Shown: positions 46,185 through 54,383 of the stretch, piece after piece
Position numbering within the stretch: position 1 is the first letter of the stretch
How the letters are laid out: every line of letters begins with the position of its first letter
Assembly: GCA_902782125.1 (NCBI GenBank)
Contig: CACZMA010000009.1
Coordinates: forward strand, 1-64,000
Direction of reading: 5' to 3'
Length of the DNA stretch: 64,000 bases
DNA from: Oscillospiraceae bacterium
GTDB lineage: Bacteria; Bacillota; Clostridia; Saccharofermentanales; Saccharofermentanaceae
The notes under the pieces: model-generated
The model's database searches: none
What the model was told of the DNA's origin: nothing
The model's input: the letters and a program-made list of their open reading frames with translations, nothing else
Position numbers and translations under genes: made by a program

Positions 46185-48536
46185 TTACATCTCCTTGACG
46201 TACTTGCTTGCCCTGTCGTTGATGTATTCGACGACCTTGTCGAGTGTGACATCGCCCGCGTAGTACGGAGCAGTCTCCTCGATGACGAAAGTCACGAGCT
46301 GCGGATCCTCATAGTAGTAAGAAGAGATCGTCGACAGGCAGTCGAGGAAACTCTGCTGCATGCTCTCTGATGCGATCTTATCGTGGTAGAACTCGAGCTC
46401 GATGTACGCGTTGTCGCTCTCTATCTTGCCGGTGAGTGCTTCGTTGTGCGCTTCGGTTATGACGGGGATCGTGCTCTCCATTATCTCCTTGTTCGTTATG
46501 ATGTCGGACAGCTCGACGCTTCCGGATGTGATGCCCGCACCGCCGAACAGGAAGTTCAGGAACTTCTTGCAGCCTTCGCTCTGGTCAGTCGATGCTGCGA
46601 CCGAGATGGTCTCGAGCGCTCTGAACCTCGGGCCTGAAGCATCAACGGAAGGCGTGCCGATGAAGGCGTAATCGCCGTCTGTTGAATAACATGCGCAGAT
46701 GAATTCCAGATAGTTGCGGCACCTTACGTAGATCGACTCGCTGCGGACCTTTGAGTCCCAGTCATCGAGGTAATCCAGCGGCGTGCTGTCGTAGTCATCA
46801 TAGATGAAATTATCATTTGCATACTCGACCGCGGCATAGAAATCCTCAGACCCGAAGTCTACCTTATCACCCTCGATCGCCTCTATGGTATCTATGCAGG
46901 ACAGTACAAAGGTTGCCTTGTTGTTGAAGGTGGACGACGGGTACTCATAAGGGGAGTAGCCGTCCAGGTCTTCCTTGACCATCTTGTCGTACTGCTCGAA
47001 AGTAATCCCCACGGCACCTTCAGGTATCAGATCCTTATTGGTGACCAGACCTTCGATCTCCAGCGTGACGGGCAGGAAGTACAGCTTGCCTCCTATCTTG
47101 GAGGCTTCGATGATGTTGGTGTACTGCATGTCCATGACAGACTGTTCGAGGAAGTCTGTAAGGTCCATGAAGATGTCATCCCTCATGGCGTAGTTCTGCT
47201 GGATGCCTATCGCGAGGTCAGGTGCTTCTGAACCCTTGAGCTCCTGGATCATCGTGTAGAGCTTCTCGTTGTCCATGTCGATGGTTCCGAAGCTTCTTCC
47301 GACCTTGAAGCCTGTCTTATACTTGCTCCAGATCCTTATCAGGTATTCCGTGTCGGTCCTGTTGAACTCATAGATGGCATTGGACAGATATACGGACACT
47401 TCCTCCGTGAGAGGCATCGCGATCTCGATTAACTGCTTGCCTGCGTGAGGATTCTTCTCTGCCTTGGTAAGTACTGTGACATATTCAAAATCTTCCGATC
47501 CGACCGAGCTTCCGGTCATGGTTACGGAAGAATGGATCACCGTTCTGTCTGCCGTGGAGGACAGGATCGTGTTGTCACCTGCCAGATCAGAGAAGTACGG
47601 TGAGTACCAGGTGTTGTCGATAACGGTCTCCTCGGTGCCCGCTGCGGTGTCGAACTTCGTTATGTTGCCGAGCGAATCGATCCTGCACAGATCACCGTTG
47701 TCCGTGACCTGATAATCGGCAGTGTTGATGTCTTCGTTATCAGAGATATCGTATTTGTCCTGACTCTTGAGGCTGCAGTCAGAAGGATCGAACCTTAATA
47801 TGCGGTCGTCTCCCGTTACAGTGTGGACGATAACCGAGAGCGTATCTGTTCCGGCGTCATATGAGAAAGGCTCATTGCCGTAGAATTTCTCTACCTGGGA
47901 CAGATCAAGCTGTCCGATATAGTCGCTGCCGTCAAAAACGAAGAAGTACGAATTGTCGATGGAAGATGTATATATGCTTGCGACGCAGTAGTCACCCGCG
48001 AAGGCAGCATCGGAGACGCCAAAACCGTCGACCTCCAGGTCATTGCCGTTCGCGTCAGTAAAACGTATCTCATCGGTAACTTTGCCGGATTCGAGGTCTA
48101 TCACGAGTCTTGACGTATGGAAAGCCTGGCTGCCCCAGGTCGAAGCGATGACATCGGCCGTCTTGCCGTCATCGGATACTTTGATATCCTTTACACCGGA
48201 AATAACATTGAAGGCACTGTCATCGATCTCCTTGCTGCTGATGAGCTTGCCGGAATTATCGTAAGTATCGAGGACGGTCCTTCTGTAGTCATCCGTTCCT
48301 TCCATATCGTAAAGGGAATAGAGGTAGTAGATATTGTTGTCGCTTGCTCCAACGCACGAACCCTCGATGAATTCGGAGAACTTCTGGTCTCTCTCGAGAA
48401 GGAATCTGGATGATTCGTACCAGGGATCGTCTTCTTTGACTGTCGTCTTACTGCCTGCGCCGCCTGCACATGAAGCGAGGAGCGATACTGACATTATGGC
48501 CGCCATACCGGCAGCAATGGTTTTGATCTTATTCAT
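46185..48536 (-). CDS. Large lipoprotein: beta-propeller-like N-domain plus solute-binding C-domain (783 aa)
   Basis: ATG 48536 follows AGGAGG and opens a lipoprotein signal (SVSLLASCAGG). Residues about 35-390 are beta-rich repeats with recurring YxLYDMEG/VISG and DPSDCSLK type strands, reminiscent of a propeller. From about 400 an extracellular solute-binding domain follows (LIEIAMPLTEEVSVYL..., GSEAPDLAIG, GKLYFLPVTLEIEGLVTNKDLIPEG). No permease is adjacent. This and the 730-aa protein at 4537 both join an extra module to an SBP. Ligand unknown. Confidence 0.8.
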   Translation of the reverse strand: MNKIKTIAAGMAAIMSVSLLASCAGGAGSKTTVKEDDPWYESSRFLLERDQKFSEFIEGSCVGASDNNIYYLYSLYDMEGTDDYRRTVLDTYDNSGKLISSKEIDDSAFNVISGVKDIKVSDDGKTADVIASTWGSQAFHTSRLVIDLESGKVTDEIRFTDANGNDLEVDGFGVSDAAFAGDYCVASIYTSSIDNSYFFVFDGSDYIGQLDLSQVEKFYGNEPFSYDAGTDTLSVIVHTVTGDDRILRFDPSDCSLKSQDKYDISDNEDINTADYQVTDNGDLCRIDSLGNITKFDTAAGTEETVIDNTWYSPYFSDLAGDNTILSSTADRTVIHSSVTMTGSSVGSEDFEYVTVLTKAEKNPHAGKQLIEIAMPLTEEVSVYLSNAIYEFNRTDTEYLIRIWSKYKTGFKVGRSFGTIDMDNEKLYTMIQELKGSEAPDLAIGIQQNYAMRDDIFMDLTDFLEQSVMDMQYTNIIEASKIGGKLYFLPVTLEIEGLVTNKDLIPEGAVGITFEQYDKMVKEDLDGYSPYEYPSSTFNNKATFVLSCIDTIEAIEGDKVDFGSEDFYAAVEYANDNFIYDDYDSTPLDYLDDWDSKVRSESIYVRCRNYLEFICACYSTDGDYAFIGTPSVDASGPRFRALETISVAASTDQSEGCKKFLNFLFGGAGITSGSVELSDIITNKEIMESTIPVITEAHNEALTGKIESDNAYIELEFYHDKIASESMQQSFLDCLSTISSYYYEDPQLVTFVIEETAPYYAGDVTLDKVVEYINDRASKYVKEM

Positions 48537-48650
48537 GCCATACCTCCTATTATCTCCTTTCGTAATAATAGAAGATAATTGGCATTTATTCAACCAAACC
48601 AATAATGTTATACTTGCCTTGGCCGTATACGGCCTGAAGGGGATATGCAT

Positions 48651-49292
48651 ATGTTGATGTTCAGTCTTTTATTCTTGGGCATAGGGTGCCTTTTTGAGAT
48701 ACTCGGCATCGGTCTTACTATTGCCATGATAACCGGCGAGATGGAATTCAGCCTCCTGGCAATATTAGGCTGTGTCCTGATGCCGATCATCTTTATCGTC
48801 ATCGGCGCGGTCTCCCTTGGCAAGGATCTCAAGGAACGCAGGACCAATAAGGCGATCGCCAAGAACGGACGCACGACTTATGCCAAGGTCGTGGACATAC
48901 ATGACACGACCGGCGTCATGGTCAACGGCATGATGCCGCACGGCGTGGTGGTGAGGTATTTCGATGCCTACGGAAGGATCAACAACGACATGATCAAGAT
49001 CGAACCCGAGAGTTCGCACTACGGCACGATCAGCGTCGGTGAGACCTTGGAGATCAAAGAGCTGGACGGCAGGTGTGTCCTGATAAGAGAGCTCGAGAAC
49101 CTGCCTTTCGAGGGAAGCGAGATGCTCATAGATCCGACCGTGAGCGTGTACGGCGAAGGCGAGACTCTGAGTGTCAACTGCCCGGTGTGCGGTGCGGTCG
49201 TCAATGTTGCCAGAGGCGGCGCTGCCTTCTGCAGCCACTGCGGGTATAAGGTAAGGCTGGACAACGACGGAAAAGTCATGAATAACGGGTGA
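48651..49292 (+). CDS. Membrane protein with extracytoplasmic/cytoplasmic beta domain and C-terminal zinc ribbon (213 aa)
   Basis: Two N-terminal TM helices (LFLGIGCLFEILGIGLTIA, LLAILGCVLMPIIFIVIG), a beta-rich DUF3592-like middle (TTYAKVVDIHDTTGVMVNG), and a C-terminal ribbon (CPVCGAVVNVARGGAAFCSHCG). AAGGGG precedes; ATG 48645 is an alternative start. Function unknown. Confidence 0.7.
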   Translation: MLMFSLLFLGIGCLFEILGIGLTIAMITGEMEFSLLAILGCVLMPIIFIVIGAVSLGKDLKERRTNKAIAKNGRTTYAKVVDIHDTTGVMVNGMMPHGVVVRYFDAYGRINNDMIKIEPESSHYGTISVGETLEIKELDGRCVLIRELENLPFEGSEMLIDPTVSVYGEGETLSVNCPVCGAVVNVARGGAAFCSHCGYKVRLDNDGKVMNNG

Positions 49293-49403
49293 GACACATC
49301 GTGTCCCATGCCCGTAAACAGCGGGTTTGAGACATTCCGTGACCTTCCGGATGTTTGGTGCGGAGGCTATGCTGAAGCCATCAAACCAAGGAGGTGTCAC
49401 GAG

Positions 49404-49595
49404 ATGACAAACGACACAAAGATCAAGATCTACAGGATAGCAGCTATAATAGCCGTAATAGCAGGAGTAACATTTCTGATGCTCAGCTTCTTTGAGATAG
49501 GAACAAGGACTCTTGCTGTAGGCCTGGCATTCGTCAACATCGGAACGCTCTGCAACTGCAGATCGAGAGCAATAATGAGAAAAGAACAGGATTAA
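49404..49595 (+). CDS. Small two-TM membrane protein (63 aa)
   Basis: ATG 49404 follows AAGGAGGT. Two hydrophobic stretches (IAAIIAVIAGVTFLMLSFF, LAVGLAFVNIGTLCN) are followed by a basic tail (RSRAIMRKEQD). It lies 15 bp before the XRE regulator and probably shares its operon. Confidence 0.7.
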   Translation: MTNDTKIKIYRIAAIIAVIAGVTFLMLSFFEIGTRTLAVGLAFVNIGTLCNCRSRAIMRKEQD

Positions 49596-49610
49596 AGGAG
49601 AGCAAACTTC

Positions 49611-50120
49611 ATGGATCAGCAGAAAATGGGTACATACCTTAAGGAATTACGTAAAGAGAAGGGGATCACCCAGGAACAGCTCGCTGATAAGTTCTTTGTA
49701 TCGAGGCGTACGGTATCCAGGTGGGAGACCGGTGCGAACATGCCCGAGATCGAGATCATGATAGAGCTCGCTGATTACTATGAAGTCGACCTTAAGGACC
49801 TCTTAAGAGGAGAGAGAAAGGAAGACAATATGGATAAAGAGATCAAAGAGACTGCGCTCGCAGTGGCAGAATACAGCAACGAAGACAAGAAGAGGATCAC
49901 AAGGAACTTCAATAAGATATTCATCGCGGCATCAGTATGCCTTATCGCATACTTCGGATCGATATTCCTTCTGCCCGACGGATTTACACATCCGGTGATA
50001 GATTTCCTGCAGGGAGTGTTCCTCGGAGTGTCGCTTGGCGCGCTGATCCTCGGCATGCTCTATACGAGCCGCTTTATGGACAGGCTCATCGAAGCCAAGA
50101 AGAGCCTGATGAAGAAGTGA
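49611..50120 (+). CDS. XRE-family regulator with two membrane helices (169 aa)
   Basis: HTH at residues 6-60 (LKELRKEKGITQEQLADKF, VSRRTVSRWETGANMPEI) then a linker and two TM helices (IFIAASVCLIAYFGSIFLL, GVFLGVSLGALILGMLY). The DNA-binding part is typical; the membrane tail suggests sensing at the membrane or with the small protein upstream. The stop is directly adjacent to the convergent AraC stop. Confidence 0.85.
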   Translation: MDQQKMGTYLKELRKEKGITQEQLADKFFVSRRTVSRWETGANMPEIEIMIELADYYEVDLKDLLRGERKEDNMDKEIKETALAVAEYSNEDKKRITRNFNKIFIAASVCLIAYFGSIFLLPDGFTHPVIDFLQGVFLGVSLGALILGMLYTSRFMDRLIEAKKSLMKK

Positions 50121-51023
50121 TCAGCTCCTGGTGTCTTTCCGGTACTGAGTCGGAGACTTGCCCGTTGCCTTGCGGAAGACCTTGTTGAAGTAGTTCGGGT
50201 CGTCGAAGCTCAGGCGCTTGGCGATCTCGAAGACTGGGATATCCGTATCAGACAGCCAGTATCCGGCCAGGCTCATGCGGTGATCGTTAAGAAAGGTCAT
50301 GCATGTCATGCCGGTCTCGTCCACGCAGATCTTGTTCAGTGTATTGCGGTTCACGCCGAATTCCGAGGTGATCATATCGAGCGTTATCTTCTCGCTCAGG
50401 TGGTTGTTGAAGTACTCATAGAGCCTGCTTACGAAGCCTGCGTTGTTCATGCCGGTAGTGGCATTGTTCGCGTAGCAGTACTTGAGCTTATAGAGCAGCT
50501 CGATGAAGTAAGAGCGCGATCTGCAGGGCCAGAACCCGTCGACCTTAAGCTTAAGCTCGCCGTCGATCTTCTCTATTATATCCACCATGTTAGACAGAGA
50601 ACTCGGTACGAATGAAGCCGCTTTGGGCGATATGGCATCGTTGAAGATGAAGTTCCTTATGAGCAGATAGTCCTGGTAGATGGTAGAGCCTTCAAGCTCG
50701 TCGAACTCATGTGAATAGAGCCTCTCGTATGTAAAGGCATCGTTGATGGCAGAGGGCTTGAACAAGATGATATACGCCTGATACTTCGCGCCTTCCTTAA
50801 GAACGAACTTGTCCCTGTCAGACAGGTAGATCGCGGCAGGCGCCTTGAATTCCATGGGGATGCCGTTCAGTTCAAAAGACAGCGCGCCCTTGCAGAGCAA
50901 TACAAGCTTGCAGCGCTCTGCGTTATCGACGTGAGGCAGTTCGTTCCTGCCTTTGAACACGACAAGATCCACGATCCTCTCGTAGTCGCCGTATACTTTG
51001 GATGTATATAACTTCTCGTCCAT
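50121..51023 (-). CDS. AraC-family regulator (300 aa)
   Basis: ATG 51023 (MDEKLYTSKVYGDY) gives the usual N-terminal cupin-like domain (CKLVLLCKGALSFELNGI). The C-terminal two-HTH domain is clear (ITLDMITSEFGVNRNTLNKIC, IPVFEIAKRLSFDDPNYFNKVF). The longer ORF adds an unrelated hydrophobic stretch and is rejected. It may control the PEBP genes on the other side of its promoter. Ligand unknown. Confidence 0.88.
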   Translation of the reverse strand: MDEKLYTSKVYGDYERIVDLVVFKGRNELPHVDNAERCKLVLLCKGALSFELNGIPMEFKAPAAIYLSDRDKFVLKEGAKYQAYIILFKPSAINDAFTYERLYSHEFDELEGSTIYQDYLLIRNFIFNDAISPKAASFVPSSLSNMVDIIEKIDGELKLKVDGFWPCRSRSYFIELLYKLKYCYANNATTGMNNAGFVSRLYEYFNNHLSEKITLDMITSEFGVNRNTLNKICVDETGMTCMTFLNDHRMSLAGYWLSDTDIPVFEIAKRLSFDDPNYFNKVFRKATGKSPTQYRKDTRS

Positions 51024-51162
51024 ACGAAGATTATAACAAAGCACCTGCATTTTTTTGACTGCTTCCGTGCAGATTTTACAGATAAACTCTACGGATTTTA
51101 CATTCAAAACTCCTCCGTCAAAAGCAAGAATAGAGCTAACCAAAGAAACGGGGGACAGGACA

Positions 51163-51834
51163 ATGAAAAGGAATACAATAGCAAGAACACTGGCAACGAC
51201 AGGCACACTGGCACTGCTCTTTACCGGCATCACGGGCTGCGCGGCGGCTGCAGCTGATGCATCGGCAGACGTAAATACCGGGGAATCAGTTGTGGCATCA
51301 GAGACAGAACCCGCACCGACAGAGACAACACTCTGCGAGGTCGAACAGTGCGGTTACTGCGTAGAGGAATACCCTCAGTTCTACGTGGGTTCCGACAGTC
51401 TGGTGGACGGCGTGTGGTCAGACGATATGGGCGCCAAGCCCGAGCATCCGCAGGGCATCTCTCCGAACCTTTACTGGGAGCCCGTCGAAGGTGCGGCATG
51501 CTACGTCATCTACATGGTCGACTGCTCACATGCCGAGGGCATCCCGCCGACTAACTTTATTCACTGGATCGTCGCCAACTACGAAGGCACCGAGATCATC
51601 GCAGGCGAGGACCCCGCACACTTCTATGCACTGGGACCCGAGGCAGGCACCACACACAGCTACGCCATCTACGTCATCGCTCTTAAGGCACCCGTCGAGC
51701 GTGCGAAAGGCGCTACCGGCACCATGCCTACCAACTTCAATAACTTCCTGCTGGCGCTGGATACAGACGCGGACGGCAACACTGGCAACATCCTTGCCTA
51801 CGGATACCTGAAGGGTAAGTACACGGCAGATTGA
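51163..51834 (+). CDS. PEBP-like (YbhB-type) lipoprotein, tandem copy 1
   Basis: Signal with lipobox (FTGITGC) after GGGGGACAGGACA and ATG 51163. The mature part has the phosphatidylethanolamine-binding-protein pattern: EHPQGISPNLYWEPVEGAACYVIYMVD, FIHWIVANYEGTEI, and a late GTMPTNFNNFLLALDTD. PEBP-fold proteins bind phosphate-bearing ligands; no activity can be assigned. Copy 2 begins 45 bp after its stop. Confidence 0.85.
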   Translation: MKRNTIARTLATTGTLALLFTGITGCAAAAADASADVNTGESVVASETEPAPTETTLCEVEQCGYCVEEYPQFYVGSDSLVDGVWSDDMGAKPEHPQGISPNLYWEPVEGAACYVIYMVDCSHAEGIPPTNFIHWIVANYEGTEIIAGEDPAHFYALGPEAGTTHSYAIYVIALKAPVERAKGATGTMPTNFNNFLLALDTDADGNTGNILAYGYLKGKYTAD

Positions 51835-51879
51835 TATAACGTGATTTTCTTCGCATAGCAAGGAAAGGAGGACGGAACA

Positions 51880-52548
51880 ATGAGAAAGGATATAACAAAG
51901 ATACTGGCAACGGCAGGCACACTGGCTCTGCTCTTTACAAACATCACGGGCTGCGCGGCGGCTGCAGCTGATGCATCGGCAGACGCAAATACCGCGGAAT
52001 CGGTTGTAGCATCAGAGACAGAACCCGAACCGACAGAGACCACTCTCTGCGAGGTCGAGCAGTACGGTTACTGCGTAGAGGAATACCCGCAGTTCTACGT
52101 AGGTTCCGACAGCCTGGTGGACGGCGTTTGGTCCGACGATATGGCTGCCAAGCCCGAGCATCCGCAGGGCAGCTCTCCGAGCCTTTACTGGGAGCCCGTC
52201 GAAGGCGCTGAATGCTATGTCATCTACATGGTCGACAGCCAGCATACCGGGAACTACCCGCCGTCGAACCTCATTCACTGGATCGTTGAGAACTATGAAG
52301 GCACCGAGATCATCGCAGGCGAGGACCCCGGATTCTTCCTTGCACTGGGACCCGAGCCCGGTACCACTCGCAGCTACACCGTCTATGTCATCGCTCTTAA
52401 GGCACCCGTCGAGCGCGCGAAAGGTTCCACCGGCACCATGCCCACCAACTTCAACAACTTCCTGCTGGCACTGGATACAGACGCGGACGGCAACACGGGC
52501 AACATCCTTGCCTTCGGATATCTGAAGGGCAAGTACACTGCAGACTGA
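51880..52548 (+). CDS. PEBP-like lipoprotein, tandem copy 2
   Basis: Closely similar to copy 1 along its whole length (same CEVEQ-GYCVEEYPQFYVGSDSLVDG, HWIV-NYEGTEIIAGEDP). AAAGGAGG precedes the ATG. Differences cluster in the ligand-side loop (SQHTGNYPPSN against CSHAEGIPPTN), as expected if a recent duplicate is changing specificity. Function unknown. Confidence 0.85.
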   Translation: MRKDITKILATAGTLALLFTNITGCAAAAADASADANTAESVVASETEPEPTETTLCEVEQYGYCVEEYPQFYVGSDSLVDGVWSDDMAAKPEHPQGSSPSLYWEPVEGAECYVIYMVDSQHTGNYPPSNLIHWIVENYEGTEIIAGEDPGFFLALGPEPGTTRSYTVYVIALKAPVERAKGSTGTMPTNFNNFLLALDTDADGNTGNILAFGYLKGKYTAD

Positions 52549-52575
52549 TAAAACGATATTTCCTTCGTATAACAA

Positions 52576-52611
52576 GAACGCCCGGCCATCAAGCCGGGCG
52601 TTCCTTTGTTT
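52576..52611 (+). terminator. Intrinsic terminator after the PEBP pair
   Basis: Perfect 11-bp stem GAACGCCCGGC / GCCGGGCGTTC with CTTTGTTTT following. Confidence 0.92.
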
Positions 52612-52769
52612 TAATCCTCAACGATTCCGTTGACGCATTTCTTGAGTTCGGGCTTGTATTTGATGAGGAATTCATAGACCTGATCCATCTCGCTCTTCTT
52701 TGAGGGGAATGAGATCTGTCCCTTCTGCATCAGCGGCTTCTTGGAAGGAGTGAGATACTGTCCCTTCAT
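52611..52769 (-). CDS. Small basic protein (52 aa)
   Basis: MKGQYLTPSKKPLMQKGQIS, then KSEMDQVYEFLIKYKPELKKCV. Its ATG overlaps the stop of the upstream gene (ATGA), showing translational coupling. No family is recognised. Confidence 0.65.
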   Translation of the reverse strand: MKGQYLTPSKKPLMQKGQISFPSKKSEMDQVYEFLIKYKPELKKCVNGIVED

Positions 52770-53101
52770 GGCTTAAGATCGTCGCCAGCAAAGTAGAAGC
52801 AGGATTCCGTCGGAGGGATCGTCTTGAAGCCGAAGTATTTAACATCTTCGAAGTTATAAAGCTTATAACCTACGAGTGTGCCTGAAGGGCAGTCTACCAG
52901 GATCTGCTTGTTCTCGGTGACGGCAACTCTTCCGCTTTTGTCCTTGGCCTTGTAATCGCTCTCGATCATGGCATTGAACTTCTTGTTGTTCTTCTTGTCA
53001 GCCATGGTGGCAAGTATGATGATGACGACAAATACGACAACGAGACCTATTCCTATAAAAGGAGCCATACTGTTGTCCGCAGCAAGTAACATGATATCCA
53101 T
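52766..53101 (-). CDS. Single-TM protein with cytoplasmic domain (111 aa)
   Basis: ATG 53101 follows GAGGAGG. One TM helix near the N-terminus (FIGIGLVVVFVVIIILATM) then a basic segment and a beta-rich tail (TENKQILVDCPSGTLVGYKLY). Function unknown; coupled to the 52-aa gene. Confidence 0.75.
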   Translation of the reverse strand: MDIMLLAADNSMAPFIGIGLVVVFVVIIILATMADKKNNKKFNAMIESDYKAKDKSGRVAVTENKQILVDCPSGTLVGYKLYNFEDVKYFGFKTIPPTESCFYFAGDDLKP

Positions 53102-53197
53102 AACATCCTCCTCAAAATTTGTTGATAAAACAATACTATCATAAACAGCAAACAAAAAGATATATGGTAGAATCTCCTTTGTGGAGGTATAGATTAT

Positions 53198-53686
53198 ATG
53201 GCAATTTGCAGTTCATGCGGAGCGCAGAACTCCGACGATGCAAGATTCTGCGAAGCGTGCGGAGCACGACTTGAAGAGATCGTAAAGGCAATACCCGTGT
53301 CAGAGATGCCGAAAAAAGATGAGTTCGTTCCTGCACCTGAGCCGGCTCCGGCTCCCGTTCCGGCACCGGTACAGTATGACAACAACCAATATCAGCAGCA
53401 GACTTACTATCAGAACCCTCAGCCGCAGCCTGTTCCTAACGGCGCTCCCCCGAGCGGTGACTATAAGACGGTCTGCATACTCGCTCTGATCTTCGGCTGC
53501 GTGGCAATAGTCTTCGATCCGTTCTACCTTACGAGTATCGCTGCGATCGTTCTGGGCATAATCGGACATGTCAACAGCAAGTATTCGAAGAACCTGGCGA
53601 TCGCCGGCTGGATCCTGGGCATCGTATCGATCTGCATACAGATCCCGATCGACTTCTTAACACTTGGCGTGGGCCTGTTTTGCTGA
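53198..53686 (+). CDS. Zinc-ribbon, Pro-rich linker and DUF4190-like membrane protein (162 aa)
   Basis: Same architecture as the gene at 37040: ribbon (CSSCGAQNSDDARFCEACG), Pro/Ala/Gln linker, and two TM helices. GTGGAGG precedes. It overlaps the DUF2752 gene by a few bases, so the two are coupled. Confidence 0.8.
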   Translation: MAICSSCGAQNSDDARFCEACGARLEEIVKAIPVSEMPKKDEFVPAPEPAPAPVPAPVQYDNNQYQQQTYYQNPQPQPVPNGAPPSGDYKTVCILALIFGCVAIVFDPFYLTSIAAIVLGIIGHVNSKYSKNLAIAGWILGIVSICIQIPIDFLTLGVGLFC

Positions 53687-54129
53687 CGGCTTCAAACAAA
53701 AGGTTTATCATTCCGTTCGCGGCAACATCAGTACTCCTGATAGTTGCCGTGTTCTATATAGTGTGGTTCAGGTTTGACCCGGGCTTCCTTGAGACGAGGC
53801 ACTCATGCCTGTTCTCGCAGACGCTTCATCTGTACTGCCCGGGGTGTGGCGGAACCAGGGCCGTGCAGGCGCTCATCACGGGCGACATCTTAAGGTCAGT
53901 TATGTCCAACCCGATCCCGGTGTATGCGCTAGTTATGCTCCTTCGAATGTGGATACCGCTTCTGCATAATGTGATAACGAAGGCTGAGACGCGCATATGG
54001 ACTGTGCTCCATGCCTGGGAAGCGTGGGGGGTACTGGTGGTCGTTTTCGGGCTGTTCCTTGGAAGGAATCTCCTGCTCGTCTTCGGACATTACGATTACC
54101 TGGGGGACATGATATCGTTCTGGCAGTGA
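53680..54129 (+). CDS. DUF2752 membrane protein
   Basis: YCPGCGGTRAVQALITGD is the hallmark of DUF2752, flanked by about four TM helices. TTG start overlapping the upstream stop; the exact start is uncertain. The family is of unknown function and is often linked to zinc-ribbon/DUF4190-like genes, as here. Confidence 0.82.
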   Translation: MLTASNKRFIIPFAATSVLLIVAVFYIVWFRFDPGFLETRHSCLFSQTLHLYCPGCGGTRAVQALITGDILRSVMSNPIPVYALVMLLRMWIPLLHNVITKAETRIWTVLHAWEAWGVLVVVFGLFLGRNLLLVFGHYDYLGDMISFWQ

Positions 54130-54383
54130 TTGCAAAGCCGGAAGCGTTGTGTTATTCTTGCGACATCGGGAGTTCCCGGCAAATTCAAGATGAGGTGGAC
54201 CAATGAGGAGATAATTTGATTTGAGTGAGTATTATGCAGGGCGGACCTACGGGTCTTATGTCTTGTGCACTTGGATTAGATTATCGATGTTTACTTCATT
54301 TCTTTGGTTTTTCCATGAGTATGTGTTGAACTGCTGTCCGTGCACAGGGCATCCGTATGTCCGCGGTAACGGAGGATTTTTGT
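54130..54383 (+). promoter_or_regulatory. Leader region of the ABC-F gene with short upstream ORFs
   Basis: GAGGTGG precedes a three-codon ORF ATGAGGAGATAA (54202-54213). A 31-codon ORF (MQGGPTGLMSCALGLDYRCL...) spans 54234-54329. Both end before the ABC-F start. Leaders with short ORFs commonly induce Lsa/Vga-type genes when antibiotics stall ribosomes, so attenuation is likely. Pairing of the alternative hairpins was not worked out. Confidence 0.5.

Noticed and set aside
50200..50615. Plus-strand frame of 111 aa opposite the AraC gene
   Set aside because: No ribosome-binding site and fully antisense to a clear AraC coding sequence.
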